Assembly: GCA_043729515.1 (NCBI GenBank)
Contig: JAYTLK010000019.1
Span: 1 to 12,878, forward strand
DNA from: JANXSS01 sp043729515
Lineage (GTDB): Bacteria; Pseudomonadota; Gammaproteobacteria; Burkholderiales; Burkholderiaceae_D
Direction: 5' to 3'
Length of the DNA stretch: 12,878 nt
Under the pieces are notes generated by a model. That model was not told the origin of the DNA. It worked only from the letters and a program-made list of their open reading frames with translations, and ran no database searches. Shown here piece after piece: positions 6,468-12,878 of this stretch. Position 1 is the stretch's first letter, and every line of letters begins with the position of its first letter. The position numbers and the translations under genes are program-made.

Positions 6468-7718
6468 ATGCTGGCAAATACAATGCCTGGCAATGTGCTC
6501 GGTGTAGGCCGGGTGGCAATCACCGCAGAATTGGCAAGAGCAGCATCAAACGGGTCGCCCGGTGCCATTGCTGTCACTGCAGACCCAGCCAACACTGCGC
6601 GGGCGTCACGCGAAACCGTTCTCGCCGCGACCCGCGAGATCGCGAATGGCTCCCTGGCGGAGGTGGTCGATGCGTGCGATCGTGATGGCTTCTATCCTCG
6701 CGACGTGTTGCAGGCGCTCGGCCGCGCCGGTGCCATGTCGGCACATCTGGACATGCCGGAACGACCAGCCGATTTCGGAACGACAATCGCCGCCATGGCC
6801 GAAGCAGGACGCATCTGCGGCGCAACCGGTTTCATGATGTGGTGTCATGCGGTGTGCGGGCTCTACATGCAAGCCTCGGGCAACCCGGCACTGAACGGCG
6901 CCGCACTGGCGCGCCATGCCGCCGGCGAAACGCTTGGAGGAACCGGCATGTCGAACCCCATGAAAACCTTTGCCGGGATCGAGAACATGCTGCTCAAGGC
7001 ACGCTGCACGGCGCTCGGATATGTCGTCAGCGGCAATCTTCCCTGGGTCAGCAACCTGGGGCCGGACCATTATTTTGGCGCCGTCTGCGCAGTCCTTGAT
7101 GCCGATGGTGTGGCACAACCCGGCAAGGAAATCATGTTCATGATTCGCTGCGACGCGCCGGGCGTGACCTTGCGCGATTGCCCGTCGTTTTCAGGGATGG
7201 AGGGAACCGGCACGTATGCCGTGGCCCTGAAAGAATATCTGGTCGGTGCCGACGACCTGATCGCCGACCCGGTGCGGCCGTTCATCGGCCGTATCAAGGC
7301 AGCCTTCATTCTCCTGCAGACCGGCATGGGGCTGGGTGTCGTTCAGGGCGCCATCGACTCGATCTGGCGGGTCGAGCAGCAGCTGGGCGCGGTCAACGCC
7401 TATCTGGAAGACAGACCCGACCCTCTTCAGGACGAACTCGATCTGCTGACCGGCCGCATCATGACACTGGCAACGACCCCTTTCGCGACAGGCGACGCTT
7501 ACCTGCGCCAGGTGCTCGATGCCCGTGCACACGTTTCCGAACTTGCATTGCGGGCGGCTCAGTCGGCACTCCTGCATCAGGGTGCGCGTGGCTACCTCAT
7601 GACGTCGGACGTACAGCGCCGGGTACGTGAATCGCATTTCGTGGCCATCGTCACGCCGGCGCTGAAACACTTGCGCAAGGAACTCGCGCGCTTGAGTGCA
7701 ACGCCGATACCCGCCTGA
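6468..7718 (+). CDS. Acyl-CoA-dehydrogenase-like flavoprotein
   Basis: ATG 6468 is preceded by a strong GGAGGT (6459-6464); upstream in-frame codons have no such site. The product is 416 residues, normal for the acyl-CoA dehydrogenase fold. After a ~45-residue extension it shows the helical N-domain, GGTGMSNP (157-164) where the family has its FAD-binding T-x-x-x-GSD region, VSGNLPWVSNL (187-197) for G-x-K-x-W-I-T-N, the beta domain with GMEGTGTY (243-250), and the C-terminal helical domain. At the C-terminus the usual I-x-EGT-x-x-I, whose Glu is the catalytic base, is replaced by IVTPALKHL (394-402). True acyl-CoA dehydrogenation is therefore doubtful. Relatives such as DszC and SfnB use this fold as flavin-dependent oxygenases in sulfur acquisition, which suits the neighbours. 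The rubredoxin reductase gene begins two bases after its stop, suggesting coupled translation. Confidence 0.82.
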   Translation: MLANTMPGNVLGVGRVAITAELARAASNGSPGAIAVTADPANTARASRETVLAATREIANGSLAEVVDACDRDGFYPRDVLQALGRAGAMSAHLDMPERPADFGTTIAAMAEAGRICGATGFMMWCHAVCGLYMQASGNPALNGAALARHAAGETLGGTGMSNPMKTFAGIENMLLKARCTALGYVVSGNLPWVSNLGPDHYFGAVCAVLDADGVAQPGKEIMFMIRCDAPGVTLRDCPSFSGMEGTGTYAVALKEYLVGADDLIADPVRPFIGRIKAAFILLQTGMGLGVVQGAIDSIWRVEQQLGAVNAYLEDRPDPLQDELDLLTGRIMTLATTPFATGDAYLRQVLDARAHVSELALRAAQSALLHQGARGYLMTSDVQRRVRESHFVAIVTPALKHLRKELARLSATPIPA

Positions 7719-7720
7719 AC

Positions 7721-9169
7721 ATGACGCAACGCGCGGCTGATCCATCCGGCGCCAGCGAGGACGCGCTGCCCTGGCAAACCTACATCTGCAATGCCTGCGG
7801 CCTGATCTACGACGAAGAAGAGGGCGATGTCGATGGCGGCCTTGCGCCGGGTACCCGCTTTGCCGACATACCGGAGGACTGGGCGTGCCCACTGTGCGGT
7901 GTTCGCAAGGATGATTTCGTGCCGTATCAACAGATTGCAGCGGGCTCCGGTAATGCTGCCACCGGTTTTCCCGAATCGCGCGTGGCGGACATCGTGCCTG
8001 ACACCTTTCACCCCACGCGAAGTGGCGGCCGGACACGCATGCTCGGCAAGGTTGATGGCGTCGTCATCGTCGGTGCCGGTCGGGCCGGTTGGGAGGTTGC
8101 ACAAGCCGTGCGCCGACGTGATCCGGAGATTCCGATCACGCTGGTGACCGGCTGCGCCGGCGACCGCTACGACAAACCGTTGCTCTCCATCGCCCACGCG
8201 AAAGCAATTCCGCCGCAAGCGATGGTACGCGAGCGCGGTCTCGACGCTGCCAGGCGTTTGCAGGTGCATTTGCTGTCCGACACTTTTGCCAGCGGTCTGT
8301 CGCCCGAATCGCATCAGTTGCGCACGACCCGGGGCAGCCTGTACTACCGGAAACTGGTTCTGGCGCAGGGAGCGCGCCCGCGGCAGTTCGACGCGTTGCC
8401 GGCAGCGTCGTGCTGGCGTATCAACGATCTCGACACATATCGCCATCTTCGAGAGCGGCTTGCGACAGACGGCAATCAGGGACGGGACATCATCGTGGTC
8501 GGCGCTGGTCTGGTCGGCTGCGAACTCACGAACGACCTGGCAATCGCCGGCCATCGCATTACGCTGGTCGATGTGAGCGCGACGCCCTTGTCGTCGTTGT
8601 TGCCGCCGCCTGCGGCAGCAGCGTTACTGCATGCCTGGAAGGACCTGCCGATCCGTTTTGTCGGCAAGGTCGAGGTCGCTGGCGTCGCGACCGACGGTGT
8701 CCGGCGCATCCTGCATGCCAACGATGGCCGGATCTTCACCGCTGATCACATCATCAGCGCTACCGGACTGGAAGTAGACCGCGCATTGGCAGACAGCGCC
8801 GGGCTGGCCTGGCAAGACGGCATTGCCGTCGATGCGTCCACGATGGCCACCAGTGCACCGGATGTATTTGCATTGGGTGATTGCATCACCATCGACGGCA
8901 CGGCGAGCCGTTACATCGAGCCGATCCTGCGCCAGGCACAGGCAATCGCAGGCATGATTACCGGGATCGATCCCGTGCCTTATGTACAGCGACCGTCGCC
9001 GTTGCGTATCAAGACGTCGAGCTGCAATTTGCAGTTGGATGGCATGCCCGCAGCACATGGATCGTGGCGCATCGATACGGAGCACGCGCCAACGGCTTCA
9101 GGCACACAGCTGTGCATGAGCCAATGGACGGGCAACACGCTGCAGGCGCGCCTGACTGTCGGCAATTAG
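7721..9169 (+). CDS. Fused rubredoxin / FAD-dependent NAD(P)H oxidoreductase (rubredoxin reductase)
   Basis: ATG 7721 lies two bases after the previous stop, with no strong ribosome site of its own, so translation is probably coupled. The 482-residue product begins with a complete rubredoxin domain (~17-70) holding a Cys4 iron site: YICNACG (C23, C26) and CPLCG (C56, C59). After a ~40-residue linker comes a pyridine-nucleotide-disulfide-type reductase: FAD motif VVIVGAGRAG (GxGxxG 118-123), NAD(P) motif IIVVGAGLVG (261-266) and FAD-binding DVFALGDC (381-388). Rubredoxin reductases take electrons from NAD(P)H through FAD to rubredoxin. Here donor and carrier share one chain, whereas in alkane hydroxylase systems they are commonly separate. 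The likely acceptor is the upstream flavoprotein, but that is inference. It is cytoplasmic and is the last gene of the cluster. Confidence 0.9.
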   Translation: MTQRAADPSGASEDALPWQTYICNACGLIYDEEEGDVDGGLAPGTRFADIPEDWACPLCGVRKDDFVPYQQIAAGSGNAATGFPESRVADIVPDTFHPTRSGGRTRMLGKVDGVVIVGAGRAGWEVAQAVRRRDPEIPITLVTGCAGDRYDKPLLSIAHAKAIPPQAMVRERGLDAARRLQVHLLSDTFASGLSPESHQLRTTRGSLYYRKLVLAQGARPRQFDALPAASCWRINDLDTYRHLRERLATDGNQGRDIIVVGAGLVGCELTNDLAIAGHRITLVDVSATPLSSLLPPPAAAALLHAWKDLPIRFVGKVEVAGVATDGVRRILHANDGRIFTADHIISATGLEVDRALADSAGLAWQDGIAVDASTMATSAPDVFALGDCITIDGTASRYIEPILRQAQAIAGMITGIDPVPYVQRPSPLRIKTSSCNLQLDGMPAAHGSWRIDTEHAPTASGTQLCMSQWTGNTLQARLTVGN

Positions 9170-9281
9170 GCGTCAAGCGCATTGCGACGCCCTGGTGGCA
9201 GATTGATGTCGCACCGCCATCCATTGGTACTGCGACGCCGACAGGCAGCGGCTTGACCCGCTGAACGCTTGCGACCGTCAG

Positions 9282-9316
9282 AAAATAAAAATGCCCCTCC
9301 AGAACTGAAAGGGGCA
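9282..9316 (-). terminator. Rho-independent terminator of the glycine-zipper gene
   Basis: Read on the minus strand, TGCCCCT (9316-9310) pairs with AGGGGCA (9298-9292) over an 11-base loop and is followed by TTTTTATTTT (to 9282). It lies 64 bases beyond the TAA of the minus-strand gene at 9380. On the plus strand the stem has no T-run, so it does not serve the rubredoxin gene, which ends at 9169. A 6-base stem GGCGTC/GACGCC (9169-9191) is the only structure just after that gene, and it is weak. Confidence 0.75.
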
Positions 9317-9379
9317 GGAATGTCACCGCATCTGCCTCGACGCCAACCCGAGGCTAGATGCTAATTCACGTTGTCCGGC

Positions 9380-10492
9380 TTATCCCAGCCGATGCCATGC
9401 AGCACGTGTCGCATTCCGGGCTTCATCCCACGTCAGGCGTGATGCGCCTTTCGTCGCCTGCCACTGTTGCGCCAACTGCGATTCAGACGACTCGAACGAA
9501 CCTGCAGCATTCGATCGCGCGGTATATCCCAGGCGATAGGCAGGTGCATAGTCGTCATAGCCGAAGCCGTGATTGACATACGGCTCGGAAGTGTAAGCCT
9601 CGCGCCAGTGCGCATCCTCGGCAGCCGGATTGACGACCTTCGCCGCACCATGCATCGCTGCACCGCCTGCTACCGCGCCGATTGCCGCACCGGCCGCCAT
9701 GCCGACCGGGCCGCCGACTGCGCCAATGGCCGCTCCAGCCATTGCACCACCGGTCGCACCGGTACCGCGCGCCAGATTGTGATCACCGAGTTGATCACCC
9801 GCATCCGGATTGACGACTTCTGCAGCGCCCTTGCCTGCCAGCCCGCCCGTGACGGCACCGATTGCACCACCGACCACCGCACCGACCGGACCTGCCACCG
9901 CGCCAATGCCGGCACCTGCCAGCGCACCTGCGCCCGCACCCAGGCCGGTGCCGATGACATGCTCACCCTTGTGCTCTTTCCATTTCGATTCGATGTGCAT
10001 GGCGTCTTCATCCGAGCGCGCCTGCACGCCCATCAGGATGCCGCCATTGCGGATGCCTTCGTCATAATGCTTGACCCGCTCGTCCGGAATGCCCCAGCCG
10101 ATCAATGCGCCAAGCAATCCGCCGGTGGCGCCGCCTGCTCCAGCGCCAGCCAAGGCAGCAACCAATGGACCTGCAATCACCAGTCCGGCGCCTGGCAGGA
10201 CCAGGGAGGTGCCGATGGCGGCAATGGCTGCAACAACCGCGCCGAGTGTGCCACCGATTGCGCCACCGATGCCGGCGCCTTCAGCCGCCTTGCTGCCGAG
10301 TTCGGAATCGGCATCGGCATCGCCGGTGGCGGCAAAATGGCGCTCGCGTGCCGCATCCGACATGACCAGGTTGACGTCGTCTTTTGCATAGCCGCGCTCG
10401 GCGATGCTTTGGTAGGCTGCTTCTGCACTGGCCCGATCATTGAACAGACCGGTGACCATGCGATTTTGCTGAGCGGTGTTGGACTCGAACAT
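9380..10492 (-). CDS. Glycine-zipper general-stress-type protein (370 aa)
   Basis: ATG 10492 has a strong GGGAGG (10503-10498) five bases upstream. Residues ~10-60 resemble the small domain of heat-induced stress proteins (VTGLFNDRASAEAAYQSIAERGYAKDDVNLVMSD). Three Gly/Ala-rich glycine-zipper segments follow (~71-134, 182-222, 243-282), which may form membrane-inserting hairpins. Segments two and three, each with a tail KGAAEVVNPDAGD or HGAAKVVNPAAED, are clear duplicates. The C-terminus (~297-370) has YDDYAPAYRLGY and SRLTWDEARNATRAAWHRL, a motif seen in many proteobacterial proteins of unknown function. Between zippers one and two, ERVKHYDEGIRNGGILMGVQARSDEDA is also typical of stress-protein domains. 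The gene has its own promoter region and terminator. It probably has a role in envelope or desiccation stress, which is inference. Confidence 0.82.
   Translation of the reverse strand: MFESNTAQQNRMVTGLFNDRASAEAAYQSIAERGYAKDDVNLVMSDAARERHFAATGDADADSELGSKAAEGAGIGGAIGGTLGAVVAAIAAIGTSLVLPGAGLVIAGPLVAALAGAGAGGATGGLLGALIGWGIPDERVKHYDEGIRNGGILMGVQARSDEDAMHIESKWKEHKGEHVIGTGLGAGAGALAGAGIGAVAGPVGAVVGGAIGAVTGGLAGKGAAEVVNPDAGDQLGDHNLARGTGATGGAMAGAAIGAVGGPVGMAAGAAIGAVAGGAAMHGAAKVVNPAAEDAHWREAYTSEPYVNHGFGYDDYAPAYRLGYTARSNAAGSFESSESQLAQQWQATKGASRLTWDEARNATRAAWHRLG
9614..9949. repeat. Duplicated glycine-zipper module within the stress-protein gene
   Basis: Two copies of a ~50-residue module (residues 182-240 and 243-293) are encoded at 9949-9773 and 9766-9614. 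Both run from a Gly/Ala zipper with GAxxGPVG or GAVGGPVG to a VVNP tail. The DNA copies are similar but not identical, so the duplication is old and kept by selection, not a recent slip. Confidence 0.6.
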
Positions 10493-10683
10493 GTTTGCCT
10501 CCCTTAAATAGTCAGGCGCCCAGAATCGAACATTCGTATCGCAACGTCTGTGCGTCAGCACGCAGAGTGGCACCTGACACAGGCGACTTTGCGCAGCATC
10601 ATGTACTGGATTGGTCACATCATTCGAGATACGGAAAGTATCCCGGCGGGTTCAGGCATTGCTCAAAATCTCAGCAAGCAGAA

Positions 10684-11376
10684 TCAGCCTCCGGACCGAC
10701 GGTACCGCAGCCACACGCCGCCTCCTTCCAGCATTTCGGCAGATGCGAGGTCCAGATAGACAGGCTGACACCAGGCTTCCTCCTTCACCTCGAAAGACGC
10801 CGGATGCGTGCCTCGTCCGTCGATGAGCGGCAGGATCAGCACGCTGACTTCGTCGACCAACCCGGCGGCGACGAACGACCCGCTGACATGCGGCCCGCCC
10901 TCCACGATCAGTCGTTTCCTGCCCAGGTCATCTGACAGGATCGCAATGACCCGCGCCAGATCGATGTCGGTCTTGCCGCCGAAAAGGTAGGACACGCCAA
11001 TCGATTGCAGATAGGCCAGGTAATCGTCGGCAACGCTTTCCGCCACGACCGCAATCACGTGCGAGCCAAGCGCCTGACTGCTTTTCCAGGCCACCTTGCC
11101 ATCACGATCGATCGCCACGGCATAGGTTTTTGCAGCGCGATCGGCGAAATGATGGGTCCGCGGGATTGGTGCCTTGGCCAAGCCTTTCGGATAATCCTCG
11201 CCACCGGCGATTTCCTGCATCGTCACGCGGCCACAGATCCAGGCGTCGAAATCGAACTGCTGTGCCAATCGCTCATACATTCCATCAGCATGTTTCTTGA
11301 AAGTGCGATCCCAGCCATCGGTGAGGGCATGACCGTCGATTGAAGACATCATGTGGCAAATGACATACGGTTTCAT
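10684..11376 (-). CDS. RibD C-terminal / dihydrofolate-reductase-family protein
   Basis: ATG 11376 was chosen with GGAAA upstream; a longer frame would start at 11439 without a ribosome site. The 230-residue product has the reductase fold: an N-terminal strand MKPYVICHMMSSIDGHA, with SSIDG at the position where the family reads S-x-DG; an AWICGRVTMQE segment; and the conserved C-terminal half LIVEGGPHVSGSFVAAGLVDEVSVLILPLIDG, which binds NADPH and shapes the dimer. Family members include the reductase half of RibD in riboflavin synthesis and many stand-alone enzymes of unknown substrate. With no rib genes nearby and no deaminase domain, a stand-alone NAD(P)H-dependent reductase is more likely. 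It lies 191 bases upstream of the stress-protein gene on the same strand. Confidence 0.82.
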   Translation of the reverse strand: MKPYVICHMMSSIDGHALTDGWDRTFKKHADGMYERLAQQFDFDAWICGRVTMQEIAGGEDYPKGLAKAPIPRTHHFADRAAKTYAVAIDRDGKVAWKSSQALGSHVIAVVAESVADDYLAYLQSIGVSYLFGGKTDIDLARVIAILSDDLGRKRLIVEGGPHVSGSFVAAGLVDEVSVLILPLIDGRGTHPASFEVKEEAWCQPVYLDLASAEMLEGGGVWLRYRRSGG

Positions 11377-11432
11377 CACGTTTCCAATGCAGGTGAGACC
11401 TTCCAGTCCCGGACACGCCAAACGCCATTGCC

Positions 11433-11674
11433 TTACCAAACGGGCTTCACATGGGGATAGGCGCGAATTTTTTTATCCTTGGTTACTAATGGAGCAGCGA
11501 TTTTTCGTGCAGTGGCAACAATCATGCGGTCAGCCGGGTCCTTGTGAAAATCTCCGTCTTCCGGTCTTTACTCCTGCGTGATCGCTTTCCGCGCCGGTAC
11601 GCCAAGCTGCTCGCTGCCCGACACCCACCGCCCACCGCCCACCACGCCGGAACACGCGTGTCGAGAACGCTCAC
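11433..11674 (-). pseudogene. vapC: Broken VapC-type PIN-domain toxin
   Basis: The toxin start GTG 11674-11672 overlaps the antitoxin stop by four bases (GTGA), the usual arrangement in these operons. It opens with VSVLDTRVPAWW, a PIN N-terminus with its first catalytic Asp, then shifts frame inside a 7-base tandem repeat (11624-11644). Removing 14 bases, i.e. two repeat units, restores VSGSEQLGVPARKAITQE in the usual VapC context. In that same frame a TAA (11570-11568) follows at once, and then RPEDGDFHKDPADRMIVATA and LVTKDKKIRAYPHVKPVW, a clear PIN C-terminus. The pieces total about 74 residues against ~125-130 in the family, so roughly 50 middle residues, including the second acidic site, are missing. 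Two lesions therefore exist: a repeat expansion and an internal deletion with a stop. VapC proteins are ribonucleases; this one cannot be active. Confidence 0.82.
11624..11644. repeat. Three tandem 7-base units causing the toxin frameshift
   Basis: On the plus strand CCCACCG occurs at 11624-11630 and 11631-11637 and CCCACCA at 11638-11644. On the coding strand this is a run of GGTGGGC. A toxin coding sequence needs only one unit; the two extra ones add 14 bases and shift the frame by two. This looks like slipped-strand expansion. Confidence 0.7.
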
Positions 11675-11907
11675 CGCACTGCTTCCCAATCGTTTTCACC
11701 GATCGACACGGTAGACACGTCGTATCTGACAACCGTTCCACGCAATAGCGCCAATGGACGAAAAACCTGGCTGCGGCAAGGCCGCACCTCAAGCGCCGGA
11801 CGGCCGTGATCCGTGATGATCACGCTCTGCCCCGTGTGCTCGACCTGCCGAAAAAATTCAAGTGCCTTTGCCTTGCACTCCGATTTCGAAACTTTTATCG
11901 TCTCCAC
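11671..11907 (-). CDS. Phd/YefM-type antitoxin, intact, partner toxin lost
   Basis: The start is GTG 11907 with AAAGG (11918-11914) six bases upstream. The 78-residue product has the Phd/YefM layout: an N-terminal dimer and DNA-binding part METIKVSKSECKAKALEFFRQVEHTG, then VIITDHGRPALEVRP, the family's signature strand, and a C-terminal toxin-binding tail RGTVVRYDVSTVSIGENDWEAV. Length and motifs are normal, so it should still bind DNA and could autoregulate. In intact systems the tail sits in the VapC active site. Here the toxin frame that overlaps its stop is destroyed, so it is an orphan that might still bind related toxins elsewhere in the genome. Confidence 0.85.
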   Translation of the reverse strand: METIKVSKSECKAKALEFFRQVEHTGQSVIITDHGRPALEVRPCRSQVFRPLALLRGTVVRYDVSTVSIGENDWEAVR

Positions 11908-11922
11908 TTTTTGCCTTTGGTC

Positions 11923-11940
11923 ATCTGATCATGGTCAGAT
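11923..11940. promoter_or_regulatory. Inverted repeat upstream of the antitoxin, candidate autoregulatory operator
   Basis: ATCTGA (11923-11928) and TCAGAT (11935-11940) are perfect complements separated by six bases and lie 16 bases upstream of the antitoxin GTG. Phd/YefM proteins repress their own operons through such short inverted repeats. The assignment is by position and symmetry only. Confidence 0.45.
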
Positions 11941-11977
11941 TGCGCCAAGCCTCCATGGTTGTCACGTGCGGAGAATT

Positions 11978-11998
11978 ACCGTTCATCTGCAGAACGGT
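11978..11998. other. Inverted repeat between cytochrome c and antitoxin genes
   Basis: ACCGTTC (11978-11984) pairs perfectly with GAACGGT (11992-11998) over a 7-base loop. It lies 114 bases beyond the cytochrome c stop on the minus strand. No T-run follows, so it is at most a weak or Rho-assisted end of the cytochrome transcript, or a regulator site. Confidence 0.3.
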
Positions 11999-12111
11999 GA
12001 TCCATACCGCGTTTGGCTGCCTGGAACTGGCCTGCAAATCGGCAAGCTTTCCGACAAAGACCCTGTCTTGTGCATGGACAAATTTGGTAAAACCTTCTGC
12101 AAAGCGCTACA

Positions 12112-12522
12112 TCATTGCTGCCCGGCCTGAGGAATCGATTGGAAAGTGCGCAGGTAGGACAGGATGTCGGCGATCTCCTGATCGTTGCCAATACCCCAAA
12201 AACGCATTTTCGTTCCTGGCACGACCTTGGCAGGGTCGCGCATGAAGGCGGCCAGATTGGCCTCGGTCCAGATGACGCCGGCGGATTTCATGGCCGGCGA
12301 ATAGCGGTAGTCCGTCGTCCCTGCACGCCTGCCGATCACGCCGTTGAGCTGCGGTCCAAAACCATTTCTGGCGGAGGGGCCGACCTGATGACATGAAGCG
12401 CACCATTTGAAAAGTTTTTGACCTGATTCGAGATTGCCGGCGGCCTCAGCCATCGGCATCAGCATGCCCTCCAGCATCAAGCAAAGAGCAGTGAACCAGA
12501 CCCGATTGGGAGCAGCGAACAT
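12112..12522 (-). CDS. Secreted class I cytochrome c (cytochrome c2-like)
   Basis: ATG 12522 has AGGTGG five bases upstream; a GTG at 12531 overlaps that ribosome site and is less likely. The 136-residue product begins with a signal peptide ending in MAEA, cut near residue 28, so the mature protein is periplasmic. It then shows GQKLFKWCASCHQVG with the haem-binding C41-x-x-C44-H45, GPQLNGVIGRRAGT and YSPAMKSAG typical of the c2 group, and VPGTKMRF with the second haem ligand M106, ending in a helix ADILSYLRTF. Such proteins carry single electrons between respiratory complexes or periplasmic enzymes. Its partner is not evident. It lies 77 bases after the patatin gene on the same strand and may share its transcript. 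Confidence 0.92.
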   Translation of the reverse strand: MFAAPNRVWFTALCLMLEGMLMPMAEAAGNLESGQKLFKWCASCHQVGPSARNGFGPQLNGVIGRRAGTTDYRYSPAMKSAGVIWTEANLAAFMRDPAKVVPGTKMRFWGIGNDQEIADILSYLRTFQSIPQAGQQ

Positions 12523-12599
12523 GAAATCCACCTTTTAAAACATGCGTGGCTTGACGGCGGTATCCAGGCCTGTTTGCAGCCTGTCCGAAGGCTGGGGTT

Positions 12600-12878
12600 T
12601 TACAGAAAGTCGCCGAAATGATCGAGACGGACCTGGCGCGAACCAATCTCCCGGCCAATTTCCGCCAAGGCGTCAATGTGCGCCACAGAATCCATCGCCT
12701 GCACGAATTCCGGCGCAATGTGCGCCAAGCCAAGGCGTGCCAGCCCTTCGGTTGTCAGGTTTTCGTTATAGCGCAGGTAGGTGAAAAGATTGCGCCCGCC
12801 GGGTGCTGGCGCGTTCAGCAAATCGCCAACCTCGCGATCAAGCGCCGGGCCTGACAGGCAGCGCCCAAACAGGCGGCA
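12600..12878 (-). CDS. Patatin-like phospholipase, C-terminal fragment (start beyond right edge)
   Basis: The minus-strand frame is open from the right edge to TAA 12602-12600, giving the last 92 residues. An internal ATG does not mark the start, because similar sequence continues upstream of the window end. The segment LFTYLRYNENLTTEGLARLGLAHI, followed by PEFVQAMDSVAHIDALAEIGREI and a final DHFGDFL, matches the C-terminal tail seen in many bacterial patatin-like phospholipases (an R-Y-N motif, a VQ-x-x-DSV motif and a HF-x-x-FL end). The catalytic Ser-Asp pair and the oxyanion G-x-R lie outside the window, so activity cannot be judged. Patatins hydrolyse acyl chains from membrane lipids. 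The neighbouring cytochrome gives no functional hint. Confidence 0.68.
   Translation of the reverse strand, partial: CRLFGRCLSGPALDREVGDLLNAPAPGGRNLFTYLRYNENLTTEGLARLGLAHIAPEFVQAMDSVAHIDALAEIGREIGSRQVRLDHFGDFL

Noticed and set aside
7191..8554. Long minus-strand open frames (281 and 320 codons) opposite the flavoprotein and rubredoxin genes
   Set aside because: Both lie antisense to well-supported genes, overlap each other and have no family features.

Overview
The window looks like part of a beta-proteobacterial chromosome, probably Burkholderiales and perhaps Oxalobacteraceae. From about 1,250 to the right end the DNA is GC-rich, with codon use and gene types common in that group: a fused rubredoxin reductase, a glycine-zipper stress protein, a cytochrome c2 and a patatin. 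The first ~1,240 bases are clearly AT-rich and look horizontally acquired. No rRNA, tRNA, CRISPR array or complete insertion sequence was seen.

Left end (1-1243): a minus-strand gene cut by the window edge encodes a protein with the Arg / Ser / Glu-x-Glu signature of ADP-ribosyltransferase toxins, closest in motif layout to the cholera-toxin A group. Its upstream region holds two copies of a 10-mer exactly 60 bases apart around a hairpin. The composition change (about 1,240-1,300) is marked by a nine-codon ORF with a good ribosome site and a near-palindrome with 10-base arms. Bases 1,244-1,925 contain no gene I recognise. A small, very hydrophilic 67-residue protein follows on the minus strand.

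Signalling pair (2557-4438, plus): a double-domain KaiC-like ATPase followed by a single-domain response regulator, probably co-transcribed.

Sulfur/redox cluster (4613-9169, plus): a textbook sigma-54 promoter (4750-4765), with a 14-base perfect palindrome about 125 bases upstream of it, precedes four closely spaced genes. They encode a two-domain rhodanese sulfurtransferase, an OsmC-family protein, an acyl-CoA-dehydrogenase-like flavoprotein that appears to lack the catalytic glutamate, and a one-chain rubredoxin plus FAD/NAD(P)H reductase. I infer a sulfur-handling pathway in which the reductase passes electrons through its rubredoxin, perhaps to the flavoprotein. The substrate is not evident.

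Right part (9282-12878, all minus): a stress protein with duplicated glycine-zipper modules and its own terminator; a RibD C-terminal/dihydrofolate-reductase-like protein; a Phd/YefM-type antitoxin whose VapC toxin partner is destroyed; a secreted cytochrome c; and the C-terminal end of a patatin-like phospholipase that continues beyond the window. The toxin gene can be read as an N-terminal piece and a C-terminal piece in one frame once a 14-base tandem-repeat expansion is removed, but its middle is missing. The antitoxin is therefore left without a working local partner.
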